Positions 1-15,854 are shown, counted from the first letter of the stretch. The stretch: DNA of 64,000 nucleotides from Megamerina dolium (GCA_963854835.1 OY978525.1:81035775-81099774), one strand, 5' to 3'. Numbers and translations: made by a program. The notes: generated from the sequence alone by a model not told the origin.

Positions 1-539
1 TTTATTTACAAAAGAGTCAAATTTCACATACTATGTATTAAGATATGTTGAGAACAAAAAACAATATATATATATATATTATAAATATGGGTAAAGATAT
101 TTTTATCGAAGGCGTTTATCTGTTCCTTTGTATGACTACTTTCCTACAGGTTACAGTACACAAAAAGAAGAGAATGAAAAATATATATAAATATGCGTAC
201 ATCAGAAGTGTCTATACCACTCGTGTTCTTGTGTGTGCCCGTATGTAATATATTACTGCATTCTTCTACAGAGTACAATTACAAGAGAAGAAGAAGAAGA
301 AGAAGGATAAAATACTCTAAATAAAGGACAAGATATTTCTCATCGGTAGCTTTTAATTGTGTTCTTGCGTGTATGTGTATGCAATGTATGACTGTACGCT
401 TTTACAGAGTACAGTCAGAGAGGAAGAAGAAGAAGAAGAGAAATAATGATTTATATCAATGTATTATGGCGTAAAATACGATACCTTTAATTTTAACCAT
501 TGAAGATTCATTATATGGTCTTTTATGTACTGTATTATT
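1..539. other. H2A-5S spacer with purine-rich repeats
   Basis: No gene recognised. The stretch holds three imperfect repeats of about 130-150 bases. Each carries an ACAGAGTACA-like or ACAGGTTACA core followed by a purine run; two of the runs are (GAA)n, around 283-306 and 425-442. A TATATGG at 513-519 lies 21-27 bases upstream of the 5S start, where arthropod 5S genes often have a TATA-like element. The same spacer recurs before the 5S genes at 6213, 11864 and 17514. Confidence 0.6.
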
Positions 540-659
540 GCCAACGACCATACCACGCTGAATACATCGGTTCTCGTCCGATCACCGAAATTAAGCAGCG
601 TCGGGCGCGGTTAGTACTTAGATGGGGGACCGCTTGGGAACACCGCGTGTTGTTGGCAT
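540..659 (+). rRNA. 5S rRNA: 5S ribosomal RNA, unit 1
   Basis: A 120-base 5S rRNA gene transcribed by RNA polymerase III. It begins GCCAACGACCATACCACGCT and contains the internal control region, including the box-C-type stretch GGTTAGTACTTAGATGGG. The 3' end (GTTGTTGGC) pairs with the 5' end to close helix I. The last two bases are AT where I recall CT in Drosophila. A T-run at 668-678 is a plausible terminator. It lies inside the histone repeat, on the strand opposite the neighbouring H4. Confidence 0.97.
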
Positions 660-1017
660 TCCAACAATTTTTTTTTTTCCTTACACATTACAGTCGATTC
701 CTTTTACAAAATTCCTAAATATGTAATATATATATTTTTTTTTACAATTTTCTTAACTTATGATCAAAATAAAATTAAATAAATTGCTAATAAAAAAATT
801 GGAGCTCCATATATATTCTTTAGCTGTGTTTGTATGGCATTCTCACAGCAAATAAACCGATATACATATGCATGTGTATGCTAAAAGTATATATTACATT
901 CATGTGATTTTAATTAAACATTTACAGTTACAGTAATCATAAAAACAATAAACACAAGAGCACATACTTTTACTAGTTCGAAACTGAATGCTTATATTTT
1001 CGTAAAAAATATTTTGT
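660..1017. other. 5S-H4 spacer
   Basis: AT-rich spacer between the 5S terminator T-run and the H4 hairpin. I see no gene. It recurs in units 2-4, and its right-hand part also survives in the unit 5 remnant from 23326. Confidence 0.7.
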
Positions 1018-1033
1018 GGCCCTGAAAAGGGCC
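1018..1033 (-). promoter_or_regulatory. H4 mRNA 3' processing stem-loop, unit 1
   Basis: On the minus strand this reads GGCCCTTTTCAGGGCC, the 6-bp stem with 4-base loop bound by SLBP. It lies 44 bases past the H4 stop and is followed by ACAAAAT. Confidence 0.95.
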
Positions 1034-1077
1034 GTTGTTATTACACATATGTAGTATAATTTTCGTATTTCATTTTT

Positions 1078-2149
<1,072 letters not shown>

Positions 2150-2196
2150 GTCGTTGTTTGCATATACATATGTGTGTGGATAGATAAAAATAAAAC

Positions 2197-2212
2197 GGCC
2201 CTTTTCAGGGCC
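2197..2212 (+). promoter_or_regulatory. H3 mRNA 3' stem-loop, unit 1
   Basis: GGCCCTTTTCAGGGCC followed by ACAAAAT. The purine-rich AAAGGAAGGA at 2231-2240 is a candidate histone downstream element for U7 snRNP. Confidence 0.95.
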
Positions 2213-3423
2213 ACAAAATATATATATTACAAAGGAAGGATATAATTTAATATACATATTTTGTTTATGTCCAATTTATTTCTACCATATTTTATACACA
2301 TTCAACTTTTTACATCATTACTGATTAAAATCTCGTATATATGCAGAGCATATATTGTATATACTCATACGTACCATATCTGTTGAAATGAATTCAATAA
2401 CAATGTAATGGATGGTGTTCTTGAATCACCTCACAAATATATACTACGTGTAGTTAAATTATTTAAATACATACTATGTTCATATTCAATGGGTCCAATA
2501 ATCTAAGTATATTTAATGATTATAGATAACATAATGTTATCATTATTTTCATCAAATTTGTAATATATTTTGTTATTTTTTTATAATTTTTTTTTTTTTT
2601 TTCCTTTTATATCAATTATATAAATTTAATATTTCCAATTCATGCATAAAATACTCGTATATACAAACATGCATATCTCATGTACCTATAAGGTATATGT
2701 ATGTATTAAGGAAAAGTAGGTACTACGGGCATATAAATATATCATATAATATATCATCTATTAAGTATATTATTTAAAATGTCAATATATGTTTATGTAT
2801 TTTCAATCAAATACTCTTTTAATTATTCTTTAATGATTTTTTTTTACATAAATAATTAACATTACTTAACGATCGAATTTCTTGCAATGAATCGACATAT
2901 GTATTTTTTCATTCGAATCATGATGATATTAAATTAATTTTTAAAAATTCATTATTTAATATATTTCAATGAAGATTATATTTTCAAATTCTATATTAAA
3001 TATATGATGTATATCAAATAGAATTTATTGCATAAATTCAATCGAAATAATTAATTTATTAAAATTTCGAATAAAATTGTAAATTTTTTCATGGAAAATT
3101 TCAATTGAAACTCAAATAAAATTGTAATTGTACATGAAATTGAATATATTTATAAATTTGAACATTTATCGATATTTACTTAATGTAATTAATATGAATT
3201 CTCAATCAGAAAGTATATAGTAATATTTATAAAATTAAATTATTGTCAAAAGTTACCTACGCGAATGCAATACGAGCCAACGAGTTGGATATTTTTATGA
3301 TATCCCCGTTCTACGGATATTTCATTTTTTCAAACCATTTCATTTTGACATATGAATGCATATATGTAAATCCACGTATAATATTTGTACTAAATACTTA
3401 TTTTGATTTGAATTAAGTGAATT
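2213..3423. other. H3-H1 spacer, AT-rich
   Basis: About 1.2 kb of very AT-rich DNA. I see no coding sequence. The last 120 bases before H1 have no TATAAA box; from established work, Drosophila H1 promoters are also TATA-less. The spacer recurs at about 7864-9074 and 13515-14725, and partly in unit 4. Confidence 0.7.
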
Positions 3424-4152
3424 ATGTCTGATAACGCTGTAATTGCTGCTGCAACATCTCCAGTTGCTACTGCTACTGTTCCAGCTGAAAAGAAGAGTGT
3501 CGCCGCAAAAAAATCAGTAACAAAATCATCAATAAAGAAACCATCAACCACTCCATCACATCCACCAACTCAACAAATGGTTGATGCTTCAATTAAAAAT
3601 CTTAAAGAACGTGGTGGTTCATCTCTGTTGGCGATTAAAAAATATATTAGTGCTACATATAAATGTGATGCACAAAAATTGGCACCATTTATTAAAAAAT
3701 ATTTAAAATCTGCCGTTGCAAGTGGCAAATTGATACAAACCAAAGGTAAGGGTGCGTCCGGATCGTTTAAATTATCGGCTATTGCTACTAAAACATCAAA
3801 ACCGAAGACGGCTGTAGCAGGAAAGTCGATTGAAAAGAAAAAGAAAACATCACCAACGATTGCAAAGAAAAAGGCAACATCTGTTACAAAAAAAGCAGCA
3901 GCTGGTGAGAAAAAACTAAAGAAATCAACAGCGGGATCATCCAAAAAGAATACCACAGAAAAGAAAAAGACGGAAAAAGCAAAAGCAAAAAGTATTAAAA
4001 AATCTGGTACAGTTAAGGCAAAAAGCTTAAAAGGTGCAGCGACAACAAAACCAAAAGTATCGAAATCAAAAACTGCTACTAATGTTGCTAAATCGAAAAA
4101 GACATCAACACCAAAAAAAGTGGCTTCAAAGAAGGCCTCAGCTAAAAAGTAA
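3424..4152 (+). CDS. His1: Linker histone H1, unit 1
   Basis: 242-aa linker histone that binds nucleosomal DNA at the entry/exit site. A Ser/Thr/Ala/Lys-rich tail (1-44) precedes a globular H15 winged-helix domain at about 45-118, with [18 protein letters not shown] at its start and KGASGSFKL at its end. A Lys/Ala/Ser-rich C-terminal tail (119-242) follows. The length is close to that of Drosophila H1. It is co-directional with H3 but separated from it by 1.2 kb. The variant hairpin AGCCC-TTTTG-AGGGCT follows. Confidence 0.98.
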   Translation: MSDNAVIAAATSPVATATVPAEKKSVAAKKSVTKSSIKKPSTTPSHPPTQQMVDASIKNLKERGGSSLLAIKKYISATYKCDAQKLAPFIKKYLKSAVASGKLIQTKGKGASGSFKLSAIATKTSKPKTAVAGKSIEKKKKTSPTIAKKKATSVTKKAAAGEKKLKKSTAGSSKKNTTEKKKTEKAKAKSIKKSGTVKAKSLKGAATTKPKVSKSKTATNVAKSKKTSTPKKVASKKASAKK

Positions 4153-4230
4153 ATTGTACGTGTACGATCGAATACAATTGAGTACCTACATACATTCTTT
4201 TGCACAATTTCAATCGCAATGATAAAACAC

Positions 4231-4246
4231 AGCCCTTTTGAGGGCT
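4231..4246 (+). promoter_or_regulatory. H1 mRNA 3' stem-loop (variant), unit 1
   Basis: AGCCCTTTTGAGGGCT keeps a 6-bp stem but differs from the core-histone hairpin at the base pair at the bottom and in the last loop base. It is followed by ACAAAAT and the purine-rich AAAAGACGAGAT. Confidence 0.92.
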
Positions 4247-4536
4247 ACAAAATCTTTAAAAGACGAGATAAAAATTAAGAACACTAATTTATTATCGTAA
4301 TTAAATTATGCAAAATCTCATAACAGTAGTGATATAAATTGCAATATACATATGTAAATTATGATAATTCAGTTTAGATATTAATAGAAATTGCTGTTTT
4401 CTACCATAAGCTCGTATGTGAGATAAGTGCATGTATGTACACATTAATATAGTGAAATTTTATAAACATATGCACATATACCATACATGAAGTGAGAATA
4501 ATGGCAAATTTGATCTCGTTATCTATTGAATTTTGT
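4247..4536. other. H1-H2B convergent spacer
   Basis: About 290 bases of AT-rich DNA between the two convergent 3' ends. I see nothing else in it. It recurs at 9898-10187 and 15549-15838. Confidence 0.7.
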
Positions 4537-4552
4537 GGCCCTGAAAAGGGCC
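4537..4552 (-). promoter_or_regulatory. H2B mRNA 3' stem-loop, unit 1
   Basis: Minus-strand GGCCCTTTTCAGGGCC, 32 bases past the H2B stop. It is followed by ACAAAAT and then a purine-rich AACGAGATC. Confidence 0.95.
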
Positions 4553-4584
4553 TTTTTTTATAGTTGGGTCACTTGTAAAGTAAT

Positions 4585-4956
4585 TTATTTGGAGCTTGTA
4601 TACTTCGTAACGGCTTTTGTTCCTTCACTAACAGCATGTTTAGCCAATTCACCGGGTAATAATAGACGAACAGCAGTCTGAATTTCGCGACTGGTTATAG
4701 TTGATCGTTTATTATAATGTGCTAAACGAGAAGCTTCAGCAGCAATACGTTCGAAGATGTCATTAACAAAACTATTCATTATACTCATTGCCTTTGATGA
4801 AATACCAGTATCCGGATGTACTTGCTTCAATACTTTATAGATATAAATTGCATAGCTTTCCTTCCTCTTGCGCTTCTTCTTCTTATCGTTCTTCGTTATA
4901 TTCTTTTGTGCCTTTCCCGCTTTTTTTGCAGCTTTACCACTAGTTTTTGGCGGCAT
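4585..4956 (-). CDS. His2B: Histone H2B, unit 1
   Basis: 123-aa core histone H2B, which dimerises with H2A. It has a basic tail ([19 protein letters not shown]), a histone fold from about residue 34, and ends with VTKYTSSK, which contains the ubiquitylation-site lysine. Residue 23 is Asn (ITKND), where I recall Thr in Drosophila. It lies downstream of H2A on the same strand. Its own TATA box (TATAAAA) is at 5056-5062, about 100 bases upstream of the ATG. Confidence 0.99.
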
Positions 4957-5127
4957 TTTTTCTCACTCTAATTATAACTTGTTTTTTTTTTTTTCCACTT
5001 CACAGTTCAACACAAAGATGGTATTGCCGATATCTACCATTGGTTATGTGTAAAATTTTATACACGGGCGGATTTTTTTTGTTTCGTTTTCTTCTTGTCA
5101 AGTTGATGGTGAAAAATAATTGAATAT
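4957..5127 (-). promoter_or_regulatory. H2A 3' flank / H2B promoter, unit 1
   Basis: Only 171 bases separate the H2A stop from the H2B ATG. The H2B TATA box lies at 5056-5062. I find no SLBP-type hairpin on the H2A strand between its stop and that TATA box, and no AATAAA. The nearest hairpin downstream on this strand is that of H2B at 4537-4552. The same holds at 10608-10778 and 16259-16428. Confidence 0.75.
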
Positions 5128-5535
<408 letters not shown>

Positions 5536-5586
5536 TTAAAACTTCACAACGTTTTCAATAATTAAAAACCACCACTTATCTGCATG

Positions 5587-5595
5587 CTATTTATA
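5587..5595 (-). promoter_or_regulatory. H2A TATA box, unit 1
   Basis: Minus-strand TATAAATAG about 85 bases upstream of the H2A ATG. Equivalents lie in the same position in units 2 and 3, upstream of the genes ending at 11153 and 16803. Confidence 0.85.
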
Positions 5596-6212
5596 CTTTT
5601 TTACAACTCATCTTTGTCATATGCAGGATTGTTTTTTTTTTATAATGAAACTAAATGAAATACGTGTATAAAATTTATTTACAAAAGAGTCAAATTTCAC
5701 ATACTATGTATTAAGATATGTTGAGAACAAAAAACAATATATATATATATATTATAAATATGGGTAAAGATATTTTTATCGAAGGCGTTTATCTGTTCCT
5801 TTGTATGACTACTTTCCTACAGGTTACAGTACACAAAAAGAAGAGAATGAAAAATATATATAAATATGCGTACATCAGAAGTGTCTATACCACTCGTGTT
5901 CTTGTGTGTGCCCGTATGTAATATATTACTGCATTCTTCTACAGAGTACAATTACAAGAGAAGAAGAAGAAGAAGAAGGATAAAATACTCTAAATAAAGG
6001 ACAAGATATTTCTCATCGGTAGCTTTTAATTGTGTTCTTGCGTGTATGTGTATGCAATGTATGACTGTACGCTTTTACAGAGTACAGTCAGAGAGGAAGA
6101 AGAAGAAGAAGAGAAATAATGATTTATATCAATGTATTATGGCGTAAAATACGATACCTTTAATTTTAACCATTGAAGATTCATTATATGGTCTTTTATG
6201 TACTGTATTATT

Positions 6213-6332
6213 GCCAACGACCATACCACGCTGAATACATCGGTTCTCGTCCGATCACCGAAATTAAGCAGCGTCGGGCGCGGTTAGTACTTAGATGGGG
6301 GACCGCTTGGGAACACCGCGTGTTGTTGGCAT
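6213..6332 (+). rRNA. 5S rRNA: 5S ribosomal RNA, unit 2
   Basis: Identical to the unit 1 5S gene as far as I can compare, with the same upstream TATATGG and downstream T-run. Confidence 0.97.
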
Positions 6333-6690
6333 TCCAACAATTTTTTTTTTTCCTTACACATTACAGTCGATTCCTTTTACAAAATTCCTAAATATGTAAT
6401 ATATATATTTTTTTTTACAATTTTCTTAACTTATGATCAAAATAAAATTAAATAAATTGCTAATAAAAAAATTGGAGCTCCATATATATTCTTTAGCTGT
6501 GTTTGTATGGCATTCTCACAGCAAATAAACCGATATACATATGCATGTGTATGCTAAAAGTATATATTACATTCATGTGATTTTAATTAAACATTTACAG
6601 TTACAGTAATCATAAAAACAATAAACACAAGAGCACATACTTTTACTAGTTCGAAACTGAATGCTTATATTTTCGTAAAAAATATTTTGT

Positions 6691-6706
6691 GGCCCTGAAA
6701 AGGGCC
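6691..6706 (-). promoter_or_regulatory. H4 3' stem-loop, unit 2
   Basis: Minus-strand GGCCCTTTTCAGGGCC downstream of H4. Confidence 0.95.
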
Positions 6707-6750
6707 GTTGTTATTACACATATGTAGTATAATTTTCGTATTTCATTTTT

Positions 6751-7800
<1,050 letters not shown>

Positions 7801-7847
7801 GTCGTTGTTTGCATATACATATGTGTGTGGATAGATAAAAATAAAAC

Positions 7848-7863
7848 GGCCCTTTTCAGGGCC
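7848..7863 (+). promoter_or_regulatory. H3 3' stem-loop, unit 2
   Basis: GGCCCTTTTCAGGGCC with the same purine-rich downstream element as unit 1. Confidence 0.95.
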
Positions 7864-9074
7864 ACAAAATATATATATTACAAAGGAAGGATATAATTTA
7901 ATATACATATTTTGTTTATGTCCAATTTATTTCTACCATATTTTATACACATTCAACTTTTTACATCATTACTGATTAAAATCTCGTATATATGCAGAGC
8001 ATATATTGTATATACTCATACGTACCATATCTGTTGAAATGAATTCAATAACAATGTAATGGATGGTGTTCTTGAATCACCTCACAAATATATACTACGT
8101 GTAGTTAAATTATTTAAATACATACTATGTTCATATTCAATGGGTCCAATAATCTAAGTATATTTAATGATTATAGATAACATAATGTTATCATTATTTT
8201 CATCAAATTTGTAATATATTTTGTTATTTTTTTATAATTTTTTTTTTTTTTTTCCTTTTATATCAATTATATAAATTTAATATTTCCAATTCATGCATAA
8301 AATACTCGTATATACAAACATGCATATCTCATGTACCTATAAGGTATATGTATGTATTAAGGAAAAGTAGGTACTACGGGCATATAAATATATCATATAA
8401 TATATCATCTATTAAGTATATTATTTAAAATGTCAATATATGTTTATGTATTTTCAATCAAATACTCTTTTAATTATTCTTTAATGATTTTTTTTTACAT
8501 AAATAATTAACATTACTTAACGATCGAATTTCTTGCAATGAATCGACATATGTATTTTTTCATTCGAATCATGATGATATTAAATTAATTTTTAAAAATT
8601 CATTATTTAATATATTTCAATGAAGATTATATTTTCAAATTCTATATTAAATATATGATGTATATCAAATAGAATTTATTGCATAAATTCAATCGAAATA
8701 ATTAATTTATTAAAATTTCGAATAAAATTGTAAATTTTTTCATGGAAAATTTCAATTGAAACTCAAATAAAATTGTAATTGTACATGAAATTGAATATAT
8801 TTATAAATTTGAACATTTATCGATATTTACTTAATGTAATTAATATGAATTCTCAATCAGAAAGTATATAGTAATATTTATAAAATTAAATTATTGTCAA
8901 AAGTTACCTACGCGAATGCAATACGAGCCAACGAGTTGGATATTTTTATGATATCCCCGTTCTACGGATATTTCATTTTTTCAAACCATTTCATTTTGAC
9001 ATATGAATGCATATATGTAAATCCACGTATAATATTTGTACTAAATACTTATTTTGATTTGAATTAAGTGAATT

Positions 9075-9803
9075 ATGTCTGATAACGCTGTAATTGCTGC
9101 TGCAACATCTCCAGTTGCTACTGCTACTGTTCCAGCTGAAAAGAAGAGTGTCGCCGCAAAAAAATCAGTAACAAAATCATCAATAAAGAAACCATCAACC
9201 ACTCCATCACATCCACCAACTCAACAAATGGTTGATGCTTCAATTAAAAATCTTAAAGAACGTGGTGGTTCATCTCTGTTGGCGATTAAAAAATATATTA
9301 GTGCTACATATAAATGTGATGCACAAAAATTGGCACCATTTATTAAAAAATATTTAAAATCTGCCGTTGCAAGTGGCAAATTGATACAAACCAAAGGTAA
9401 GGGTGCGTCCGGATCGTTTAAATTATCGGCTATTGCTACTAAAACATCAAAACCGAAGACGGCTGTAGCAGGAAAGTCGATTGAAAAGAAAAAGAAAACA
9501 TCACCAACGATTGCAAAGAAAAAGGCAACATCTGTTACAAAAAAAGCAGCAGCTGGTGAGAAAAAACTAAAGAAATCAACAGCGGGATCATCCAAAAAGA
9601 ATACCACAGAAAAGAAAAAGACGGAAAAAGCAAAAGCAAAAAGTATTAAAAAATCTGGTACAGTTAAGGCAAAAAGCTTAAAAGGTGCAGCGACAACAAA
9701 ACCAAAAGTATCGAAATCAAAAACTGCTACTAATGTTGCTAAATCGAAAAAGACATCAACACCAAAAAAAGTGGCTTCAAAGAAGGCCTCAGCTAAAAAG
9801 TAA
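9075..9803 (+). CDS. His1: Linker histone H1, unit 2
   Basis: 242-aa H1 with the same protein sequence as the unit 1 copy: globular domain at about 45-118 and a lysine-rich tail. Confidence 0.98.
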   Translation: MSDNAVIAAATSPVATATVPAEKKSVAAKKSVTKSSIKKPSTTPSHPPTQQMVDASIKNLKERGGSSLLAIKKYISATYKCDAQKLAPFIKKYLKSAVASGKLIQTKGKGASGSFKLSAIATKTSKPKTAVAGKSIEKKKKTSPTIAKKKATSVTKKAAAGEKKLKKSTAGSSKKNTTEKKKTEKAKAKSIKKSGTVKAKSLKGAATTKPKVSKSKTATNVAKSKKTSTPKKVASKKASAKK

Positions 9804-9881
9804 ATTGTACGTGTACGATCGAATACAATTGAGTACCTACATACATTCTTTTGCACAATTTCAATCGCAATGATAAAACAC

Positions 9882-9897
9882 AGCCCTTTTGAGGGCT
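9882..9897 (+). promoter_or_regulatory. H1 3' stem-loop (variant), unit 2
   Basis: AGCCCTTTTGAGGGCT, same variant hairpin as in unit 1. Confidence 0.92.
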
Positions 9898-10187
9898 ACA
9901 AAATCTTTAAAAGACGAGATAAAAATTAAGAACACTAATTTATTATCGTAATTAAATTATGCAAAATCTCATAACAGTAGTGATATAAATTGCAATATAC
10001 ATATGTAAATTATGATAATTCAGTTTAGATATTAATAGAAATTGCTGTTTTCTACCATAAGCTCGTATGTGAGATAAGTGCATGTATGTACACATTAATA
10101 TAGTGAAATTTTATAAACATATGCACATATACCATACATGAAGTGAGAATAATGGCAAATTTGATCTCGTTATCTATTGAATTTTGT

Positions 10188-10203
10188 GGCCCTGAAAAGG
10201 GCC
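10188..10203 (-). promoter_or_regulatory. H2B 3' stem-loop, unit 2
   Basis: Minus-strand GGCCCTTTTCAGGGCC downstream of H2B. Confidence 0.95.
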
Positions 10204-10235
10204 TTTTTTTATAGTTGGGTCACTTGTAAAGTAAT

Positions 10236-10607
10236 TTATTTGGAGCTTGTATACTTCGTAACGGCTTTTGTTCCTTCACTAACAGCATGTTTAGCCAATT
10301 CACCGGGTAATAATAGACGAACAGCAGTCTGAATTTCGCGACTGGTTATAGTTGATCGTTTATTATAATGTGCTAAACGAGAAGCTTCAGCAGCAATACG
10401 TTCGAAGATGTCATTAACAAAACTATTCATTATACTCATTGCCTTTGATGAAATACCAGTATCCGGATGTACTTGCTTCAATACTTTATAGATATAAATT
10501 GCATAGCTTTCCTTCCTCTTGCGCTTCTTCTTCTTATCGTTCTTCGTTATATTCTTTTGTGCCTTTCCCGCTTTTTTTGCAGCTTTACCACTAGTTTTTG
10601 GCGGCAT
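10236..10607 (-). CDS. His2B: Histone H2B, unit 2
   Basis: Intact 123-aa H2B, same protein as unit 1 (Ile at residue 39). Confidence 0.99.
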
Positions 10608-10778
10608 TTTTTCTCACTCTAATTATAACTTGTTTTTTTTTTTTTCCACTTCACAGTTCAACACAAAGATGGTATTGCCGATATCTACCATTGGTTATGT
10701 GTAAAATTTTATACACGGGCGGATTTTTTTTGTTTCGTTTTCTTCTTGTCAAGTTGATGGTGAAAAATAATTGAATAT

Positions 10779-11186
<408 letters not shown>

Positions 11187-11863
11187 TTAAAACTTCACAA
11201 CGTTTTCAATAATTAAAAACCACCACTTATCTGCATGCTATTTATACTTTTTTACAACTCATCTTTGTCATATGCAGGATTGTTTTTTTTTTATAATGAA
11301 ACTAAATGAAATACGTGTATAAAATTTATTTACAAAAGAGTCAAATTTCACATACTATGTATTAAGATATGTTGAGAACAAAAAACAATATATATATATA
11401 TATTATAAATATGGGTAAAGATATTTTTATCGAAGGCGTTTATCTGTTCCTTTGTATGACTACTTTCCTACAGGTTACAGTACACAAAAAGAAGAGAATG
11501 AAAAATATATATAAATATGCGTACATCAGAAGTGTCTATACCACTCGTGTTCTTGTGTGTGCCCGTATGTAATATATTACTGCATTCTTCTACAGAGTAC
11601 AATTACAAGAGAAGAAGAAGAAGAAGAAGGATAAAATACTCTAAATAAAGGACAAGATATTTCTCATCGGTAGCTTTTAATTGTGTTCTTGCGTGTATGT
11701 GTATGCAATGTATGACTGTACGCTTTTACAGAGTACAGTCAGAGAGGAAGAAGAAGAAGAAGAGAAATAATGATTTATATCAATGTATTATGGCGTAAAA
11801 TACGATACCTTTAATTTTAACCATTGAAGATTCATTATATGGTCTTTTATGTACTGTATTATT

Positions 11864-11983
11864 GCCAACGACCATACCACGCTGAATACATCGGTTCTCG
11901 TCCGATCACCGAAATTAAGCAGCGTCGGGCGCGGTTAGTACTTAGATGGGGGACCGCTTGGGAACACCGCGTGTTGTTGGCAT
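11864..11983 (+). rRNA. 5S rRNA: 5S ribosomal RNA, unit 3
   Basis: Same 120-base 5S gene as in units 1 and 2. Confidence 0.97.
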
Positions 11984-12341
11984 TCCAACAATTTTTTTTT
12001 TTCCTTACACATTACAGTCGATTCCTTTTACAAAATTCCTAAATATGTAATATATATATTTTTTTTTACAATTTTCTTAACTTATGATCAAAATAAAATT
12101 AAATAAATTGCTAATAAAAAAATTGGAGCTCCATATATATTCTTTAGCTGTGTTTGTATGGCATTCTCACAGCAAATAAACCGATATACATATGCATGTG
12201 TATGCTAAAAGTATATATTACATTCATGTGATTTTAATTAAACATTTACAGTTACAGTAATCATAAAAACAATAAACACAAGAGCACATACTTTTACTAG
12301 TTCGAAACTGAATGCTTATATTTTCGTAAAAAATATTTTGT

Positions 12342-12357
12342 GGCCCTGAAAAGGGCC
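12342..12357 (-). promoter_or_regulatory. H4 3' stem-loop, unit 3
   Basis: Minus-strand GGCCCTTTTCAGGGCC. Confidence 0.95.
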
Positions 12358-12401
12358 GTTGTTATTACACATATGTAGTATAATTTTCGTATTTCATTTT
12401 T

Positions 12402-13451
<1,050 letters not shown>

Positions 13452-13498
13452 GTCGTTGTTTGCATATACATATGTGTGTGGATAGATAAAAATAAAAC

Positions 13499-13514
13499 GG
13501 CCCTTTTCAGGGCC
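13499..13514 (+). promoter_or_regulatory. H3 3' stem-loop, unit 3
   Basis: GGCCCTTTTCAGGGCC. Confidence 0.95.
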
Positions 13515-14725
13515 ACAAAATATATATATTACAAAGGAAGGATATAATTTAATATACATATTTTGTTTATGTCCAATTTATTTCTACCATATTTTATACA
13601 CATTCAACTTTTTACATCATTACTGATTAAAATCTCGTATATATGCAGAGCATATATTGTATATACTCATACGTACCATATCTGTTGAAATGAATTCAAT
13701 AACAATGTAATGGATGGTGTTCTTGAATCACCTCACAAATATATACTACGTGTAGTTAAATTATTTAAATACATACTATGTTCATATTCAATGGGTCCAA
13801 TAATCTAAGTATATTTAATGATTATAGATAACATAATGTTATCATTATTTTCATCAAATTTGTAATATATTTTGTTATTTTTTTATAATTTTTTTTTTTT
13901 TTTTCCTTTTATATCAATTATATAAATTTAATATTTCCAATTCATGCATAAAATACTCGTATATACAAACATGCATATCTCATGTACCTATAAGGTATAT
14001 GTATGTATTAAGGAAAAGTAGGTACTACGGGCATATAAATATATCATATAATATATCATCTATTAAGTATATTATTTAAAATGTCAATATATGTTTATGT
14101 ATTTTCAATCAAATACTCTTTTAATTATTCTTTAATGATTTTTTTTTACATAAATAATTAACATTACTTAACGATCGAATTTCTTGCAATGAATCGACAT
14201 ATGTATTTTTTCATTCGAATCATGATGATATTAAATTAATTTTTAAAAATTCATTATTTAATATATTTCAATGAAGATTATATTTTCAAATTCTATATTA
14301 AATATATGATGTATATCAAATAGAATTTATTGCATAAATTCAATCGAAATAATTAATTTATTAAAATTTCGAATAAAATTGTAAATTTTTTCATGGAAAA
14401 TTTCAATTGAAACTCAAATAAAATTGTAATTGTACATGAAATTGAATATATTTATAAATTTGAACATTTATCGATATTTACTTAATGTAATTAATATGAA
14501 TTCTCAATCAGAAAGTATATAGTAATATTTATAAAATTAAATTATTGTCAAAAGTTACCTACGCGAATGCAATACGAGCCAACGAGTTGGATATTTTTAT
14601 GATATCCCCGTTCTACGGATATTTCATTTTTTCAAACCATTTCATTTTGACATATGAATGCATATATGTAAATCCACGTATAATATTTGTACTAAATACT
14701 TATTTTGATTTGAATTAAGTGAATT

Positions 14726-15454
14726 ATGTCTGATAACGCTGTAATTGCTGCTGCAACATCTCCAGTTGCTACTGCTACTGTTCCAGCTGAAAAGAAGAGT
14801 GTCGCCGCAAAAAAATCAGTAACAAAATCATCAATAAAGAAACCATCAACCACTCCATCACATCCACCAACTCAACAAATGGTTGATGCTTCAATTAAAA
14901 ATCTTAAAGAACGTGGTGGTTCATCTCTGTTGGCGATTAAAAAATATATTAGTGCTACATATAAATGTGATGCACAAAAATTGGCACCATTTATTAAAAA
15001 ATATTTAAAATCTGCCGTTGCAAGTGGCAAATTGATACAAACCAAAGGTAAGGGTGCGTCCGGATCGTTTAAATTATCGGCTATTGCTACTAAAACATCA
15101 AAACCGAAGACGGCTGTAGCAGGAAAGTCGATTGAAAAGAAAAAGAAAACATCACCAACGATTGCAAAGAAAAAGGCAACATCTGTTACAAAAAAAGCAG
15201 CAGCTGGTGAGAAAAAACTAAAGAAATCAACAGCGGGATCATCCAAAAAGAATACCACAGAAAAGAAAAAGACGGAAAAAGCAAAAGCAAAAAGTATTAA
15301 AAAATCTGGTACAGTTAAGGCAAAAAGCTTAAAAGGTGCAGCGACAACAAAACCAAAAGTATCGAAATCAAAAACTGCTACTAATGTTGCTAAATCGAAA
15401 AAGACATCAACACCAAAAAAAGTGGCTTCAAAGAAGGCCTCAGCTAAAAAGTAA
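14726..15454 (+). CDS. His1: Linker histone H1, unit 3
   Basis: 242-aa H1, same protein as units 1 and 2. This is the last H1 gene in the window. Confidence 0.98.
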   Translation: MSDNAVIAAATSPVATATVPAEKKSVAAKKSVTKSSIKKPSTTPSHPPTQQMVDASIKNLKERGGSSLLAIKKYISATYKCDAQKLAPFIKKYLKSAVASGKLIQTKGKGASGSFKLSAIATKTSKPKTAVAGKSIEKKKKTSPTIAKKKATSVTKKAAAGEKKLKKSTAGSSKKNTTEKKKTEKAKAKSIKKSGTVKAKSLKGAATTKPKVSKSKTATNVAKSKKTSTPKKVASKKASAKK

Positions 15455-15532
15455 ATTGTACGTGTACGATCGAATACAATTGAGTACCTACATACATTCT
15501 TTTGCACAATTTCAATCGCAATGATAAAACAC

Positions 15533-15548
15533 AGCCCTTTTGAGGGCT
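15533..15548 (+). promoter_or_regulatory. H1 3' stem-loop (variant), unit 3
   Basis: AGCCCTTTTGAGGGCT. Confidence 0.92.
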
Positions 15549-15838
15549 ACAAAATCTTTAAAAGACGAGATAAAAATTAAGAACACTAATTTATTATCGT
15601 AATTAAATTATGCAAAATCTCATAACAGTAGTGATATAAATTGCAATATACATATGTAAATTATGATAATTCAGTTTAGATATTAATAGAAATTGCTGTT
15701 TTCTACCATAAGCTCGTATGTGAGATAAGTGCATGTATGTACACATTAATATAGTGAAATTTTATAAACATATGCACATATACCATACATGAAGTGAGAA
15801 TAATGGCAAATTTGATCTCGTTATCTATTGAATTTTGT

Positions 15839-15854
15839 GGCCCTGAAAAGGGCC
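15839..15854 (-). promoter_or_regulatory. H2B 3' stem-loop, unit 3
   Basis: Minus-strand GGCCCTTTTCAGGGCC. Confidence 0.95.

Noticed and set aside
45..248. 67-codon plus-strand frame in the H2A-5S spacer, repeated in each unit
   Set aside because: Low-complexity AT-rich translation, identical only because the whole unit is homogenised; no family or start context.
500..718. 72-codon frame overlapping 5S
   Set aside because: It is a reading of the 5S rRNA gene and flanks; the structural RNA explains the sequence.
3570..4205. 211-codon minus-strand frame opposite H1 (and its copies in units 2 and 3)
   Set aside because: It is the antisense shadow of the lysine-rich H1 tail: Lys codons read as Phe on the other strand. 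No independent evidence of coding.
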